DNA of 45,993 nt from an uncultured Selenomonadales bacterium. Lineage in GTDB: Bacteria; Bacillota; Negativicutes; Selenomonadales; Selenomonadaceae. The stretch's first letter is position 1. Every line of letters begins with the position of its first letter. Shown piece after piece: positions 30,520 through 38,454 of the stretch. The notes under the pieces are model-generated. The model was not told the origin of the DNA and made no database searches. It saw only the letters and a program-made list of their open reading frames with translations. Where the stretch lies: assembly GCA_947165295.1 (NCBI GenBank), contig CAMUZU010000017.1, forward strand, positions 1 through 45,993, written 5' to 3'. A program made the translations under genes and the position numbers.

Positions 30520-30993
30520 TCATTCGAGTCGCAGGTAAGCTTTGAGCGCGTAACCTGTGACGCCGCGATATTCAATCTGATAGAATTCGTTCGTTTCGCC
30601 GCCCAAGAATCTCACGCGTGCGCCGAGCGGAATTTGCATCAATTCATAGCCGCTTACCGACGGAGTTTCGCGCAAGGTGATTGACTCCCTGCAGTTGACG
30701 ACGGTCGCCGTGCGCGCAGATTTTTGCGGCGACAGATATTCCGCCAACGCGAAGCCGACAAGTCCGTCGTAATTGATTTTGTAAAAGCCGTTGCCGATGT
30801 CGTCGATAAAGCCGACTGCCTGACCGAGCGGAATTTGCGCGAGTTCGTCCGCGTAAACCGACGGGGTCGCACGAAGTGTGATTGACTCCCTGCAGTTGAC
30901 GACGATGTAAGTCGCGACAACGTTGTTTTCGGCAAAAGCCGTCGCAGTCAACAGACAAACGAGCGTCGCAGTCACAGCGAAAAATTTTTTCAT
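30520..30993 (-). CDS. Secreted protein with two bacterial SH3 (SH3b) domains
   Basis: A 157-residue exported protein. A signal peptide (cleavage after AFA near residue 21) is followed by two tandem SH3b domains, about 27-88 and 96-155. Each opens VVNCRESITLR and contains FYKINY/FYQIEY and a GYALKAYL-type end; such domains bind peptidoglycan or ligands in the envelope. Each domain's start is encoded by an identical 27-bp DNA stretch (30677-30703 and 30878-30904), so the second domain arose by duplication. It is 12 bases downstream of the SYLF gene and ends the operon. Confidence 0.85.
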   Translation of the reverse strand: MKKFFAVTATLVCLLTATAFAENNVVATYIVVNCRESITLRATPSVYADELAQIPLGQAVGFIDDIGNGFYKINYDGLVGFALAEYLSPQKSARTATVVNCRESITLRETPSVSGYELMQIPLGARVRFLGGETNEFYQIEYRGVTGYALKAYLRLE

Positions 30994-31005
30994 GATGTCA
31001 CCTGC

Positions 31006-31569
31006 TTAAATTGGGCTGAGTTTCTTGTCGCGCCAAATTTTCATGCCTTTGAGCGTCATTTCAGCCGCAACGCCTTTGGTCGACAGCTGGTAAACCCAAA
31101 CGCCGGGGGCAACGTAAGCCGCGCCTTCAACCGAGCCGCCCTTCGCGCCGTCGGTTGCCGTAGCGTCCGCGTTCGCCGCGAAACGAATCTTGCCCGCGAG
31201 AAAACCGTCCCAGGCTTCGCGGCTGTTGATTACGAAAATCAAATCGTATTCCTTGACGCCGAGGCCGATACCCGCCGACTGTTCCGCCGTCTTCAGGTAA
31301 ACGCGTTCGCCCGTGTCGTTGTTAATCGCGACGCCGCGCCCGTGTGCGTCACCGAAAATGCCGAGCTTTATGCCCGTGTTCGACAGCGTGGCGTAAGCGT
31401 AACATTTGCTGATAACGCGGTTAGCGTTGGGAAATTTGTTGTAAAGGTTTTTGAGTGCTTTGTCGTGGAGCGCGTTAATTTCCGTGCGCTGTTCGTCCGC
31501 AGACTTTGCCAAAGCCGTCGAAGTCAACAGACACAGCAGAACGGGCAACGCCACAAAAATTTTTCTCAT
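31006..31569 (-). CDS. Exported SYLF (Ysc84-like) domain protein
   Basis: A 187-residue protein with a signal peptide (cleavage after ALA near residue 21) and a single SYLF domain, a family associated with phospholipid binding in eukaryotes and of unknown role in bacteria. VISKCYAYATLSNTGIKLGIFG near residues 52-73 (here AYATLSNTGIKLG), AHGRGVAINND, SAGIGLGVKEYDLIFVI and KGGSVEGAAYV are the typical blocks. The frame extends seven codons further up, but ATG at 31569 has GGAGATG before it and gives a clean signal peptide. Lies between the glycosyltransferase and SH3 genes. Confidence 0.8.
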   Translation of the reverse strand: MRKIFVALPVLLCLLTSTALAKSADEQRTEINALHDKALKNLYNKFPNANRVISKCYAYATLSNTGIKLGIFGDAHGRGVAINNDTGERVYLKTAEQSAGIGLGVKEYDLIFVINSREAWDGFLAGKIRFAANADATATDGAKGGSVEGAAYVAPGVWVYQLSTKGVAAEMTLKGMKIWRDKKLSPI

Positions 31570-31582
31570 GTGAACATCTCCG

Positions 31583-32503
31583 TTAATCAAGTGAAATGAC
31601 GCCGAAACGTCCCAGGTTGAAAAAATACGTGTGCTCGAATTTGTCCGTCAACATCATCACGCCGACGGAACCGCTGCACCGCGCCGCCACGAACGAGTTG
31701 CACGTCGACAGCAAAACCATCTGCGTCAAGTAGTCTTTGCCCTGAATGTAATGGTCGTTCGGCCTGTCAATGTGAACAAGACCGATTAGTTGCCCCGCCT
31801 TAAAGTCGACGTATTCGCGATCAAACGTCACGCACAAATCGTCAAACACTTGCTTGAACGCCTGCACGATTGACTTGTCTTCCGTCGCCAGGAAAATTTT
31901 GTTGCACTTCCACTCCTGAAGTTTGGCAACGACGACGCTTGCCGCGAATTCGACGGGGGGGGGTATCGGATGATTGTGCGGCCGCTCCGTCACGTAATCC
32001 GTCCCTCGAAGTAACACGCCGAGCACGCGGTCATTTTGGGCGAACAACTTTGCACGCGTCGACAAAATTTCTTCGTGAAGCGCGGGCTTGATTTTCAGCA
32101 AACCGAGTTTAACAAGCATTCGCCATTGCGTCAATTCGTTATTTCGGTTTTCGTAGAAAGATACGCCGTCATTCGGGCACGGAGCAACAATGTCGCCCTT
32201 GGACAAGATGACGTTTTCGCCGCCGTAAGCCTGTTCAAGCCCGATACGAAGCGGTTGCTCGAAATAGTATTCCCACGAATTTTCTTTGCCGAACTTTTCG
32301 GGCGCAAGGTATATGTTGGCATAATTTTGCATGTCGACGACGGGCAACCAGCCGTTTGACAGCGCACGGCGAATATGTCCGGCAAAAATGACATATCGGG
32401 CGAAAAGTCCGTTGGTTTCACTTTTGCGGCGGATTATATAATACGTCGGCTTTGTCGGGTCGCCGCGCTTGATGTAGTGTTCGTCCCAATTCGTGTCGGT
32501 CAA
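31583..32503 (-). CDS. Fucosyltransferase-like (GT-B) glycosyltransferase, possibly phase-variable
   Basis: A 306-residue protein with the pattern of NodZ/O-fucosyltransferase-like enzymes: the donor-site segment VLGVLLRGTDYV near 160-171, KIFLATEDKSIVQAFKQ around 206-222, and STCNSFVAARCSGSVGVMML near the end. It probably transfers a sugar to a surface glycan; donor and acceptor are inferred only from the family. TTG start five bases after GGAGGCG, which itself directly follows the gpmI terminator's T-run. A run of nine C on the coding strand (IPPPV, residues 180-184) lies in mid-gene, where slippage would truncate the protein. Confidence 0.7.
   Translation of the reverse strand: MTDTNWDEHYIKRGDPTKPTYYIIRRKSETNGLFARYVIFAGHIRRALSNGWLPVVDMQNYANIYLAPEKFGKENSWEYYFEQPLRIGLEQAYGGENVILSKGDIVAPCPNDGVSFYENRNNELTQWRMLVKLGLLKIKPALHEEILSTRAKLFAQNDRVLGVLLRGTDYVTERPHNHPIPPPVEFAASVVVAKLQEWKCNKIFLATEDKSIVQAFKQVFDDLCVTFDREYVDFKAGQLIGLVHIDRPNDHYIQGKDYLTQMVLLSTCNSFVAARCSGSVGVMMLTDKFEHTYFFNLGRFGVISLD
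31955..31963. repeat. Nine-base poly-G (poly-C in the gene) tract
   Basis: G9 on the plus strand inside the glycosyltransferase gene. The present length keeps the frame open; 8 or 10 would break it. Confidence 0.9.
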
Positions 32504-32515
32504 AATATCGCCTCC

Positions 32516-32555
32516 AAAAAAATTGGCGACGACTCAACCGCAACGAATCGCCGCC
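32516..32555 (-). terminator. Terminator of gpmI, abutting the next ribosome binding site
   Basis: Minus strand GGCGGCGA and TCGTCGCC pair (one G-T) around a 15-base loop, then AATTTTTTT running into TGGAGGCG of the glycosyltransferase gene. Confidence 0.75.
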
Positions 32556-32579
32556 GAAAAATCTTTCAGACGCAGAAGT

Positions 32580-34115
32580 TTATTTCATCGTGACAAGAGG
32601 CTTGCCCGTCATTTCGGCAGGAATTTCCATGCCCGCCATTGTGAGCAACGTCGGAGCCACGTCGCACAGCGCGCCGTCTTTGACTTCGGCCACGCGGTCG
32701 GAAACGACGATAATCGGCACGGGATTGGTCGTGTGCGCGGTGAACGGCTCTTTGAGTTTGTAATCGAACATTTGATCTGCGTTGCCGTGGTCGGCGATAA
32801 TGACGACTTCGCCGCCAACTTTTTTCATGCACTCGACGAAAATGCCGACACAAACGTCAACGGTTTCGACGGCTTGCACAGCGGCTTTCATAACGCCCGT
32901 GTGACCAACCATGTCGCCGTTCGCAAAGTTCAAGATAATGAAGTCGTACTTTTCGGAGAGAATCGCTTCGGCAACTTTCAACGTGACTGTCGGCGCGCTC
33001 ATTTCGGGTTTGAGGTCGTAAGTTGCAACTTTCGGCGACGGGACAAGAATTCTGTCTTCGCCCGCGTACGGTTCCTCGACACCGCCGTTGAAAAAGAACG
33101 TGACATGCGCGTACTTTTCGGTTTCGGCAATGCGAAGTTGCGTCAAGCCCGCCTTGCTGATTGTTTCGCCCAAACCGTTGGTGACACTTTCGGGCGGATA
33201 AGCGACGTCGACATTGAGGCCTTCCTCGTATTGCGTCATTGTCGCGAACGGAATGCCGACAATTTCTTCGACGCGTTCAAAGCCGTCAAATTTTTTGTCC
33301 GTGAAAGCGTGCGTCAATTCGCGAGCACGGTCGGGGCGGAAGTTGAAGAAAATAATTCCGTCGTCCTTCGTGATGCCCGCGTAATCGCCGATAACGACGG
33401 GGTCAACAAATTCGTCGGTGATTTTTGCGTCGTAGGAAGCTTGAATCGCCTCGGCACTGGAAGCTCTCTTGGGCGCGTCGGCTTTGGCAATGGCGTCGTA
33501 AGCCTTCTGCACGCGATCCCAACGTTTGTCGCGATCCATTGCGTAATAGCGGCCGGAAATCACGGCGATTTGACCGATGCCAATCTCTTTGATTTTGTCT
33601 TCGAGTTCGGCAAGATATTCGGCGGCGGAGCTGGGCGGCACGTCGCGGCCGTCAAGGAAGCAGTGAACGTAAACTTTCGTCAAGCCTTTGTCTTTGGCAA
33701 ATTTGAGCAAGCCGTAAAGATGTTCGGTGTGACTGTGAACGCCGCCGGGCGAAACAAGTCCGAACAGGTGAAGCGCGCCGCCCGAAGCTTTGACTTTGTC
33801 GACGACACCGACGAGAGCTTTATTCTCGAAAAAGTCGCCGTCACGAATCGCCTTGGTGATTTTCGTCAGCGGCTGATAAATGATTCGACCCGCGCCAATG
33901 TTCATGTGTCCGACTTCGGAGTTGCCCATTTGTCCATCAGGCAGACCGACGAATTCGCCCGAAGCTTGAAGTTGTGCGTGTGGGAATTTTTTCGTCAGTT
34001 CGTCGAGCACGGGCGTGTTGCCGACTTGAATTGCGTTGAACTTGTCGGTTTCGTTGCCGATACCCCAGCCGTCCATGATAATCAAGCAAATCGGCGCGTG
34101 TTTAATTGTTGCCAT
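32580..34115 (-). CDS. gpmI: 2,3-bisphosphoglycerate-independent phosphoglycerate mutase GpmI
   Basis: Interconverts 3- and 2-phosphoglycerate in glycolysis with two Mn ions. The 511-residue length is standard for the alkaline-phosphatase-superfamily enzyme. Marks: LIIMDGWGIGNE, MGNSEVGHMNIGAGR with the phosphorylated Ser, GLVSPGGVHSH, FLDGRDVPPSSA, FFNFRPDRARELT, LNFANGDMVGHTG and IIADHGNADQM, which together provide the metal ligands. ATG has GGAGAG upstream. It is the last gene of the gap, pgk-tpiA cluster, with two unrelated unknowns between. No enolase is found in the window. Confidence 0.95.
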   Translation of the reverse strand: MATIKHAPICLIIMDGWGIGNETDKFNAIQVGNTPVLDELTKKFPHAQLQASGEFVGLPDGQMGNSEVGHMNIGAGRIIYQPLTKITKAIRDGDFFENKALVGVVDKVKASGGALHLFGLVSPGGVHSHTEHLYGLLKFAKDKGLTKVYVHCFLDGRDVPPSSAAEYLAELEDKIKEIGIGQIAVISGRYYAMDRDKRWDRVQKAYDAIAKADAPKRASSAEAIQASYDAKITDEFVDPVVIGDYAGITKDDGIIFFNFRPDRARELTHAFTDKKFDGFERVEEIVGIPFATMTQYEEGLNVDVAYPPESVTNGLGETISKAGLTQLRIAETEKYAHVTFFFNGGVEEPYAGEDRILVPSPKVATYDLKPEMSAPTVTLKVAEAILSEKYDFIILNFANGDMVGHTGVMKAAVQAVETVDVCVGIFVECMKKVGGEVVIIADHGNADQMFDYKLKEPFTAHTTNPVPIIVVSDRVAEVKDGALCDVAPTLLTMAGMEIPAEMTGKPLVTMK

Positions 34116-34134
34116 CGTAACACTCTCCTTTGAA

Positions 34135-34665
34135 TTACAAATCGTTCAAACTGATGTTGGTGAGCATACCCTTGCTGCTCAAAATCTTGCCCAAAAATTT
34201 GTCGTCACTCGGCACGAAAGGCGAAGAATCGTAATTCGTCACGGCGCGAACTTTGACGAAAAATCCCAATTCCGCCGCGTTGCCGTTGCGAACGATGCCT
34301 TGACCCGAAACTATGGTTGCGTTCAAAAAGTTCAGCTTGTCGGGCGGCAAACGGTCAATCGGTTTCGCCGTTTCCAGAATTTCAAAAATCCCAAACGCCG
34401 CGGCTTTGACTGTCGGCACGACAACAAAATCGCCGATCTTGAATTCGTGAAGAAATCGCCACAGGACGCCGGCATTTACACCGAGCTTGACGTCCGTCCA
34501 GCCGTAATGATTCTTCAAGATAACTTTAAGCGCGTCGAAATTTGCTGCGTCAATCGTGCTTTGTTGCGCGACTTCATTAAAGCCGATTGTCAAAATGCCG
34601 CGTTCGAGCAACGGCACGGACAATTCGGGTTCCTGCGCGAAAACTCTGTGGAGCCAATAATCCAT
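34135..34665 (-). CDS. Conserved-type hypothetical protein in the glycolytic cluster
   Basis: A 176-residue soluble protein whose family I cannot name firmly. MDYWLHRVFAQEPELSVPLL and LWRFLHEFKIGDFVVVP (about 79-95) resemble the N-terminal domain found in some Mrr-like restriction or modification-recognition proteins, where an EVE/PUA-like fold binds modified nucleic acid; here no nuclease domain follows. The frame is open ten codons further upstream, but ATG at 34665 with AGGAG before it is favoured. It lies 17 bases downstream of a small secreted protein and 19 bases upstream of gpmI. Confidence 0.6.
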   Translation of the reverse strand: MDYWLHRVFAQEPELSVPLLERGILTIGFNEVAQQSTIDAANFDALKVILKNHYGWTDVKLGVNAGVLWRFLHEFKIGDFVVVPTVKAAAFGIFEILETAKPIDRLPPDKLNFLNATIVSGQGIVRNGNAAELGFFVKVRAVTNYDSSPFVPSDDKFLGKILSSKGMLTNISLNDL

Positions 34666-34682
34666 GACGAATCTCCTGCGAA

Positions 34683-35057
34683 TCAGTAATACCACATATC
34701 AACGACTTTGTATGACCAACCGAGCTTGCCCATGCAGAATTCAAACAGCGGGCTGCGCGGGATAACAACCGCCGTGTGCGTGCCGTCCATTGTGCTTGTT
34801 TCGTAACGCCACATGTCGTCGCGAAATTTGCTGAACGACCAGTTCACGACTTCGAGCAGTTGACCGCCGCGCACGAACTTGGTTGTGACTTTGAAATATC
34901 TGCCCGTGTCCGACGTGCCGCTTGTGATTGTGTCGTCCATTGCGTAAATGTCGACGTTCTCCGCGTTCCAATGCGCAACCCAAATATCTTGAGCCGCGCA
35001 GGTTTGGGCGACAATCAACGTTACGGCAAACGTCGCCGCGAAAAAAATCTGTCGCAT
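34683..35057 (-). CDS. Small secreted protein of unknown function
   Basis: A 124-residue product with a signal peptide (MRQIFFAATFAVTLIVAQTC, cleavage near CAA|QD at 22). The mature part of about 100 residues is rich in aromatic residues (IWVAHWNAENVDIYAMDD, GWSYKVVDMWYY at the end) and probably all beta. It is not recognised. ATG at 35057 follows CGGGTG; five more open codons precede. It comes after a terminator that closes pgk-tpiA, and no strong promoter is evident in the short gap, so it may depend on readthrough. Confidence 0.6.
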   Translation of the reverse strand: MRQIFFAATFAVTLIVAQTCAAQDIWVAHWNAENVDIYAMDDTITSGTSDTGRYFKVTTKFVRGGQLLEVVNWSFSKFRDDMWRYETSTMDGTHTAVVIPRSPLFEFCMGKLGWSYKVVDMWYY

Positions 35058-35075
35058 GTGAATCACCCGCATGTC

Positions 35076-35110
35076 AAGAAAAGCCGCCTCTGTCGAAACA
35101 TTGGCGGCTC
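35076..35110 (-). terminator. Terminator after pgk-tpiA
   Basis: Minus strand AGCCGCC (7-bp stem) - 14-base loop - GGCGGCT, then TTTTCTT. Leaky termination is likely, given the downstream genes on the same strand. Confidence 0.75.
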
Positions 35111-35147
35111 AACTTACGTTCGCTTAGTCAAGCAGAGAATTTTTTGT

Positions 35148-37085
35148 TCAGAAGTTGACGATCTCGCTGAAGTCTTTGGACTTGAGGCTTGCGCCGCCGA
35201 CCAAAGCACCGTCGACGTTCGGTTGTTTCATGAGGTCTTTAATCGTCGCGGGTTTGACGGAGCCGCCGTATTGAATGCGAATCGCGTCCGCCGCATCTTG
35301 ACCGAATTTCGCGGCAACGGCTTCGCGAATGGCCTTGCAGACTTCTTCCGCCTGTTCAAACGTCGCGGTTTTGCCCGTGCCGATAGCCCAAATCGGTTCG
35401 TAAGCAATGACGAGTTTCTTGACTTCCGCAGGCGCAAAACCTTCGAGCGCGGCGTTAATCTGGTTGACGACGTGCTCAATGTATTTGCCCGACTCGCGGA
35501 TTTCGAGCGATTCGCCGCAGCAGATAATCGGAGTGATACCCGCGTTGAAAGCGGCCTTCGCACGTTTGTTGACGCCTTCGTCGGTTTCGCCGAAGTAGTC
35601 GCGGCGTTCGCTGTGACCGAGGATAACATAGTCAACGTTGATTTCGTTGAGCATGCCCGTGGAAATTTCGCCCGTGTACGCGCCTTTGGGTTCCCAGTGC
35701 ACGTTTTGCGCGGCGACGTGAATGTTGGTGGATTTCGCGGCTTTGGCAACGGCGGCCAATGCCGTCGCGGTCGGAGCGACGACAACGCGGCATTCGGCGT
35801 CTTTGACGAGCGGGATAAGCTCTTCGACGAGCGCGACGCCTTGTTTAATCGTGTTGTTCATCTTCCAGTTGCCCGCGATAATCGGTGTGCGTCCGACGCC
35901 GTCAATCGCGTCAATGCCGGGCAGAACTTTGCCTTCGAGGTATTCGAGGGTCGCGCCGCCGCCGGTGGAGATGTGCGAAATTTTCTTGTCGAGACCGGTT
36001 TTCTTCAGCGCCGCAATGGAGTCGCCGCCGCCGACGATTGAAATTGCGCCTTTGTCGGTCGCGTCCGCAACAGCCTTTGCAACGGCGAGCGTGCCTTTCG
36101 CGAAGTTGTCAAATTCAAAGACGCCCATGGGTCCGTTCCAAATAATCGTCTTCGCGCCTTCGAGAGCTTTGACGTATTCTTGAGAAGTTTTTTCGCCACT
36201 GTCGAGACCCATCCAGTCAGCCGGGCACTGGTCAACGGGCACGGTTTTGAATTCGGCATCGGCAGCGAATTTGTTGGCAACAACGAGGTCAACGGGCAGG
36301 ACGACTTTGACGCCTTTGGCAGCCGCTTTTTCGAGGAGCTGTTTGGCAAGTTCGATTTTGTCCGCTTCAAGGAGCGACGTGCCGACTTCGTAGCCTTTCG
36401 CCTTGTCGAAGGTGTGAGCCATGCCGCCGCCGATAATAATCGTGTCGACTTTGTCAATCATGTTGCTGATAACGCCGATTTTGTCGGAGACTTTCGCGCC
36501 GCCGATAATGCCGACGAACGGACGTTGCGGAGCTTGAAGCGTCTTGCCGATGTAGTTGATTTCTTTTTCCATGAGGAAGCCCGACGCGGTTTCGAGGAAA
36601 TGCGTAATGCCGACGTTCGAGGCGTGTGCGCGGTGAGCCATGCCGAACGCGTCATTGACGGCGATGTCTGCAAGCGCGGCGAGTTGTTTGGCGAATTTGG
36701 GATTGTTTTTCTTTTCTTCTTTGTGATAGCGAAGGTTCTCAAGCAAAAGAATTTCGCCCGGCTGAAGTTCGGCGGCGGCTTTTTCCGCGGGTTCGCCGAT
36801 GCAGTCTTCCGCCCATTTGACGGGTTTGCCGAGGATTTCGGCGAGTTTCTTCGCTATGGGTTTCGTGGAGAATTTCGGTTCGCGAGCTTCGGTAGGACGT
36901 CCGAGATGGCAACCGATGATGATGGCCGCGCCCTGTTCGAGCAGATAGTTGAGCGTCGGGAGCGTCGCGTCAATGCGCTTGGTGTTGGTGATGTTCTGGT
37001 TTTCGTCCATCGGGACGTTGTAGTCGACGCGCAGGAAAACTTTTTTGCCCTTCAGATCGATGTCGCGAATGTTTTTCTTGTTCAT
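35148..37085 (-). CDS. pgk-tpiA: Fused phosphoglycerate kinase-triosephosphate isomerase
   Basis: A single 645-residue frame carrying both enzymes. PGK spans about residues 1-395: VFLRVDYNVPMDENQ, GCHLGRP, LLLENLRYH, VGIIGGAKVSDKI and GAISIVGGGDSIAAL are family marks. TIM spans about 398-645: IIAGNWKMNN, VILGHSERRDYFGE (electrophilic His), VIAYEPIWAIGTGKT (catalytic Glu) and IQYGGSVKPAT. A short linker DAIDGVGRTP joins them. ATG at 37085 has GGGGAGG upstream; eight further open codons precede. Comparable PGK-TIM fusions are known in Thermotoga. It lies between gap and gpmI on the minus strand. Confidence 0.93.
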   Translation of the reverse strand: MNKKNIRDIDLKGKKVFLRVDYNVPMDENQNITNTKRIDATLPTLNYLLEQGAAIIIGCHLGRPTEAREPKFSTKPIAKKLAEILGKPVKWAEDCIGEPAEKAAAELQPGEILLLENLRYHKEEKKNNPKFAKQLAALADIAVNDAFGMAHRAHASNVGITHFLETASGFLMEKEINYIGKTLQAPQRPFVGIIGGAKVSDKIGVISNMIDKVDTIIIGGGMAHTFDKAKGYEVGTSLLEADKIELAKQLLEKAAAKGVKVVLPVDLVVANKFAADAEFKTVPVDQCPADWMGLDSGEKTSQEYVKALEGAKTIIWNGPMGVFEFDNFAKGTLAVAKAVADATDKGAISIVGGGDSIAALKKTGLDKKISHISTGGGATLEYLEGKVLPGIDAIDGVGRTPIIAGNWKMNNTIKQGVALVEELIPLVKDAECRVVVAPTATALAAVAKAAKSTNIHVAAQNVHWEPKGAYTGEISTGMLNEINVDYVILGHSERRDYFGETDEGVNKRAKAAFNAGITPIICCGESLEIRESGKYIEHVVNQINAALEGFAPAEVKKLVIAYEPIWAIGTGKTATFEQAEEVCKAIREAVAAKFGQDAADAIRIQYGGSVKPATIKDLMKQPNVDGALVGGASLKSKDFSEIVNF

Positions 37086-37129
37086 CAGAAAACCTCCCCA
37101 AAAAATCAATGCGTTAATTGAAAACGACC

Positions 37130-37153
37130 CGGCTCAACAATGACGAAGAGCCG
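37130..37153 (-). terminator. Intercistronic hairpin between gap and pgk-tpiA
   Basis: Minus strand CGGCTC-12-base loop-GAGCCG followed by GGTCGTTTTC. The U-run is short, so it is more likely a processing, stabilising or attenuating hairpin than a strong terminator. Confidence 0.4.
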
Positions 37154-37197
37154 AGCCGTCACAAAGGTCAAACGTGTGCAGTTGTCGCCGCGAGAAA

Positions 37198-38226
37198 TTA
37201 CTTCAATTCAGCGAAGTACTTAATCGTGCGAACCATTTGGCTGGTGTAGCTGTTTTCGTTGTCGTACCAGGAAACGACTTGAACGAGGGTGTTGCCGTCG
37301 CCAATGGGGCTGACCATGGTTTGGGTCGCGTCGAACAGCGAGCCGAAGCGCATGCCGATGATGTCGCTGGAAACGATTTGTTCGTCGCAATAGCCGAAGG
37401 ATTCGTTGGACGCCGCTTTCATGGCTTCGTTGATTTGGTCAACGGTGACTTCGCCTTTAACAACCGCGAACAAGAGCGTGGTCGAGCCGGTCGGAGTCGG
37501 GACGCGTTGCGCCGCACCGATGAGTTTGCCCTTCAATTCGGGGATAACCAAGCCGATAGCTTTCGCCGCGCCCGTGGAGTTCGGAACGATGTTGCATGCG
37601 CCTGCACGGCTACGACGGAGGTCGCCTTTGCGTTGCGGACCGTCGAGAATCATTTGGTCGCCGGTGTACGCGTGAATCGTCGCCATGATGCCGCTTTGAA
37701 TCGGAGCGAGTTTGTGCAGAGCCGCCGTCATGGGAGCCAAGCAGTTGGTCGTGCAGGACGCCGCCGAAAGAACTTTCACGTCCGGGGTCAAAGTCTTGTG
37801 GTTGACGTTGTAAACGATTGTCGGGAGGTCATTGCCGGCAGGAGCCGAGATGACAACTTTCTTCGCGCCCGCTTCAAGGTGAGCCGAAGCTTTTTCTTTG
37901 CTGGTGTAGAAGCCCGTGCATTCGAGGACGACGTCGACTCCGTGTTTGCCCCAGGGGATTTCTTTCGCGTCTTTGATGGCGTAGATGATGATCTCTTTGC
38001 CGTCGACGACGATGGAGTTTTCTTTCGCTTCAACCGTGTGTTTGCCTTCGCCGATCTTGCCGCAGAAACCGCCCTGCGCGGTGTCGTACTTCAAGAGGTG
38101 TGCGAGCATCTTCGGGCTGGTCAGGTCGTTGATTGCGACGACTTCGTAGCCCTCGGCGTCGAACATCTGACGGAACGCGAGGCGACCGATACGACCGAAA
38201 CCATTGATAGCAACTTTAACAGCCAT
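37198..38226 (-). CDS. gap: Glyceraldehyde-3-phosphate dehydrogenase, type I
   Basis: Oxidises glyceraldehyde 3-phosphate to 1,3-bisphosphoglycerate. The NAD fold begins [17 protein letters not shown], and INDL after the second strand points to NAD preference. The catalytic Cys is in [13 protein letters not shown], with [14 protein letters not shown] and a WYDNENSYT end. The 342-residue length is normal. ATG with GGAGG about ten bases upstream (minus strand GGGAGGTATTTTTAA). It leads the glycolytic gene cluster and is preceded by a strong promoter with a palindrome, so it is likely to be the regulated entry gene of the string. Confidence 0.96.
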   Translation of the reverse strand: MAVKVAINGFGRIGRLAFRQMFDAEGYEVVAINDLTSPKMLAHLLKYDTAQGGFCGKIGEGKHTVEAKENSIVVDGKEIIIYAIKDAKEIPWGKHGVDVVLECTGFYTSKEKASAHLEAGAKKVVISAPAGNDLPTIVYNVNHKTLTPDVKVLSAASCTTNCLAPMTAALHKLAPIQSGIMATIHAYTGDQMILDGPQRKGDLRRSRAGACNIVPNSTGAAKAIGLVIPELKGKLIGAAQRVPTPTGSTTLLFAVVKGEVTVDQINEAMKAASNESFGYCDEQIVSSDIIGMRFGSLFDATQTMVSPIGDGNTLVQVVSWYDNENSYTSQMVRTIKYFAELK

Positions 38227-38281
38227 TTAAAAATACCTCCCTATACTTTGAAAAACTCGTGTGGGTGAATCTTTAATCTGC

Positions 38282-38315
38282 GTGTAATGTTACACCAAAT
38301 ATTTTTCACTGTCAA
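38282..38315 (-). promoter_or_regulatory. Promoter of gap with palindromic operator over the -10
   Basis: Minus strand TTGACA (38310-38315), 17-base spacer, TAACAT (38287-38292). A perfect palindrome GTGTAA-CA-TTACAC (38282-38295) covers the -10. It does not match a Rex box that I know, so the regulator is unidentified. Confidence 0.7.
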
Positions 38316-38389
38316 TAAATATTCGGAACATTTTTATATTTCATGTTCGTTTCAGGAAAGCCCGACAAACGGCGTCCGACAAAAATCTT

Positions 38390-38418
38390 TTGCAAGTCAT
38401 CAACGTGTGTGTTATAGT
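38390..38418 (+). promoter_or_regulatory. Promoter of the GT2 pair
   Basis: TTGCAA (38390-38395), 17-base spacer, TATAGT (38413-38418), about 37 bases before the start codon. Confidence 0.6.
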
Positions 38419-38454
38419 TTCCGCGCAAAATTTTTCAACATGGAGAGTCGATTA

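Noticed and set aside
32493-34133. 546-codon plus-strand frame opposite gpmI
   Set aside because: Antisense to an unmistakable gpmI; no ribosome site or domain.
34776-37121. Two long plus-strand frames opposite pgk-tpiA
   Set aside because: Shadows of the fused glycolytic gene.
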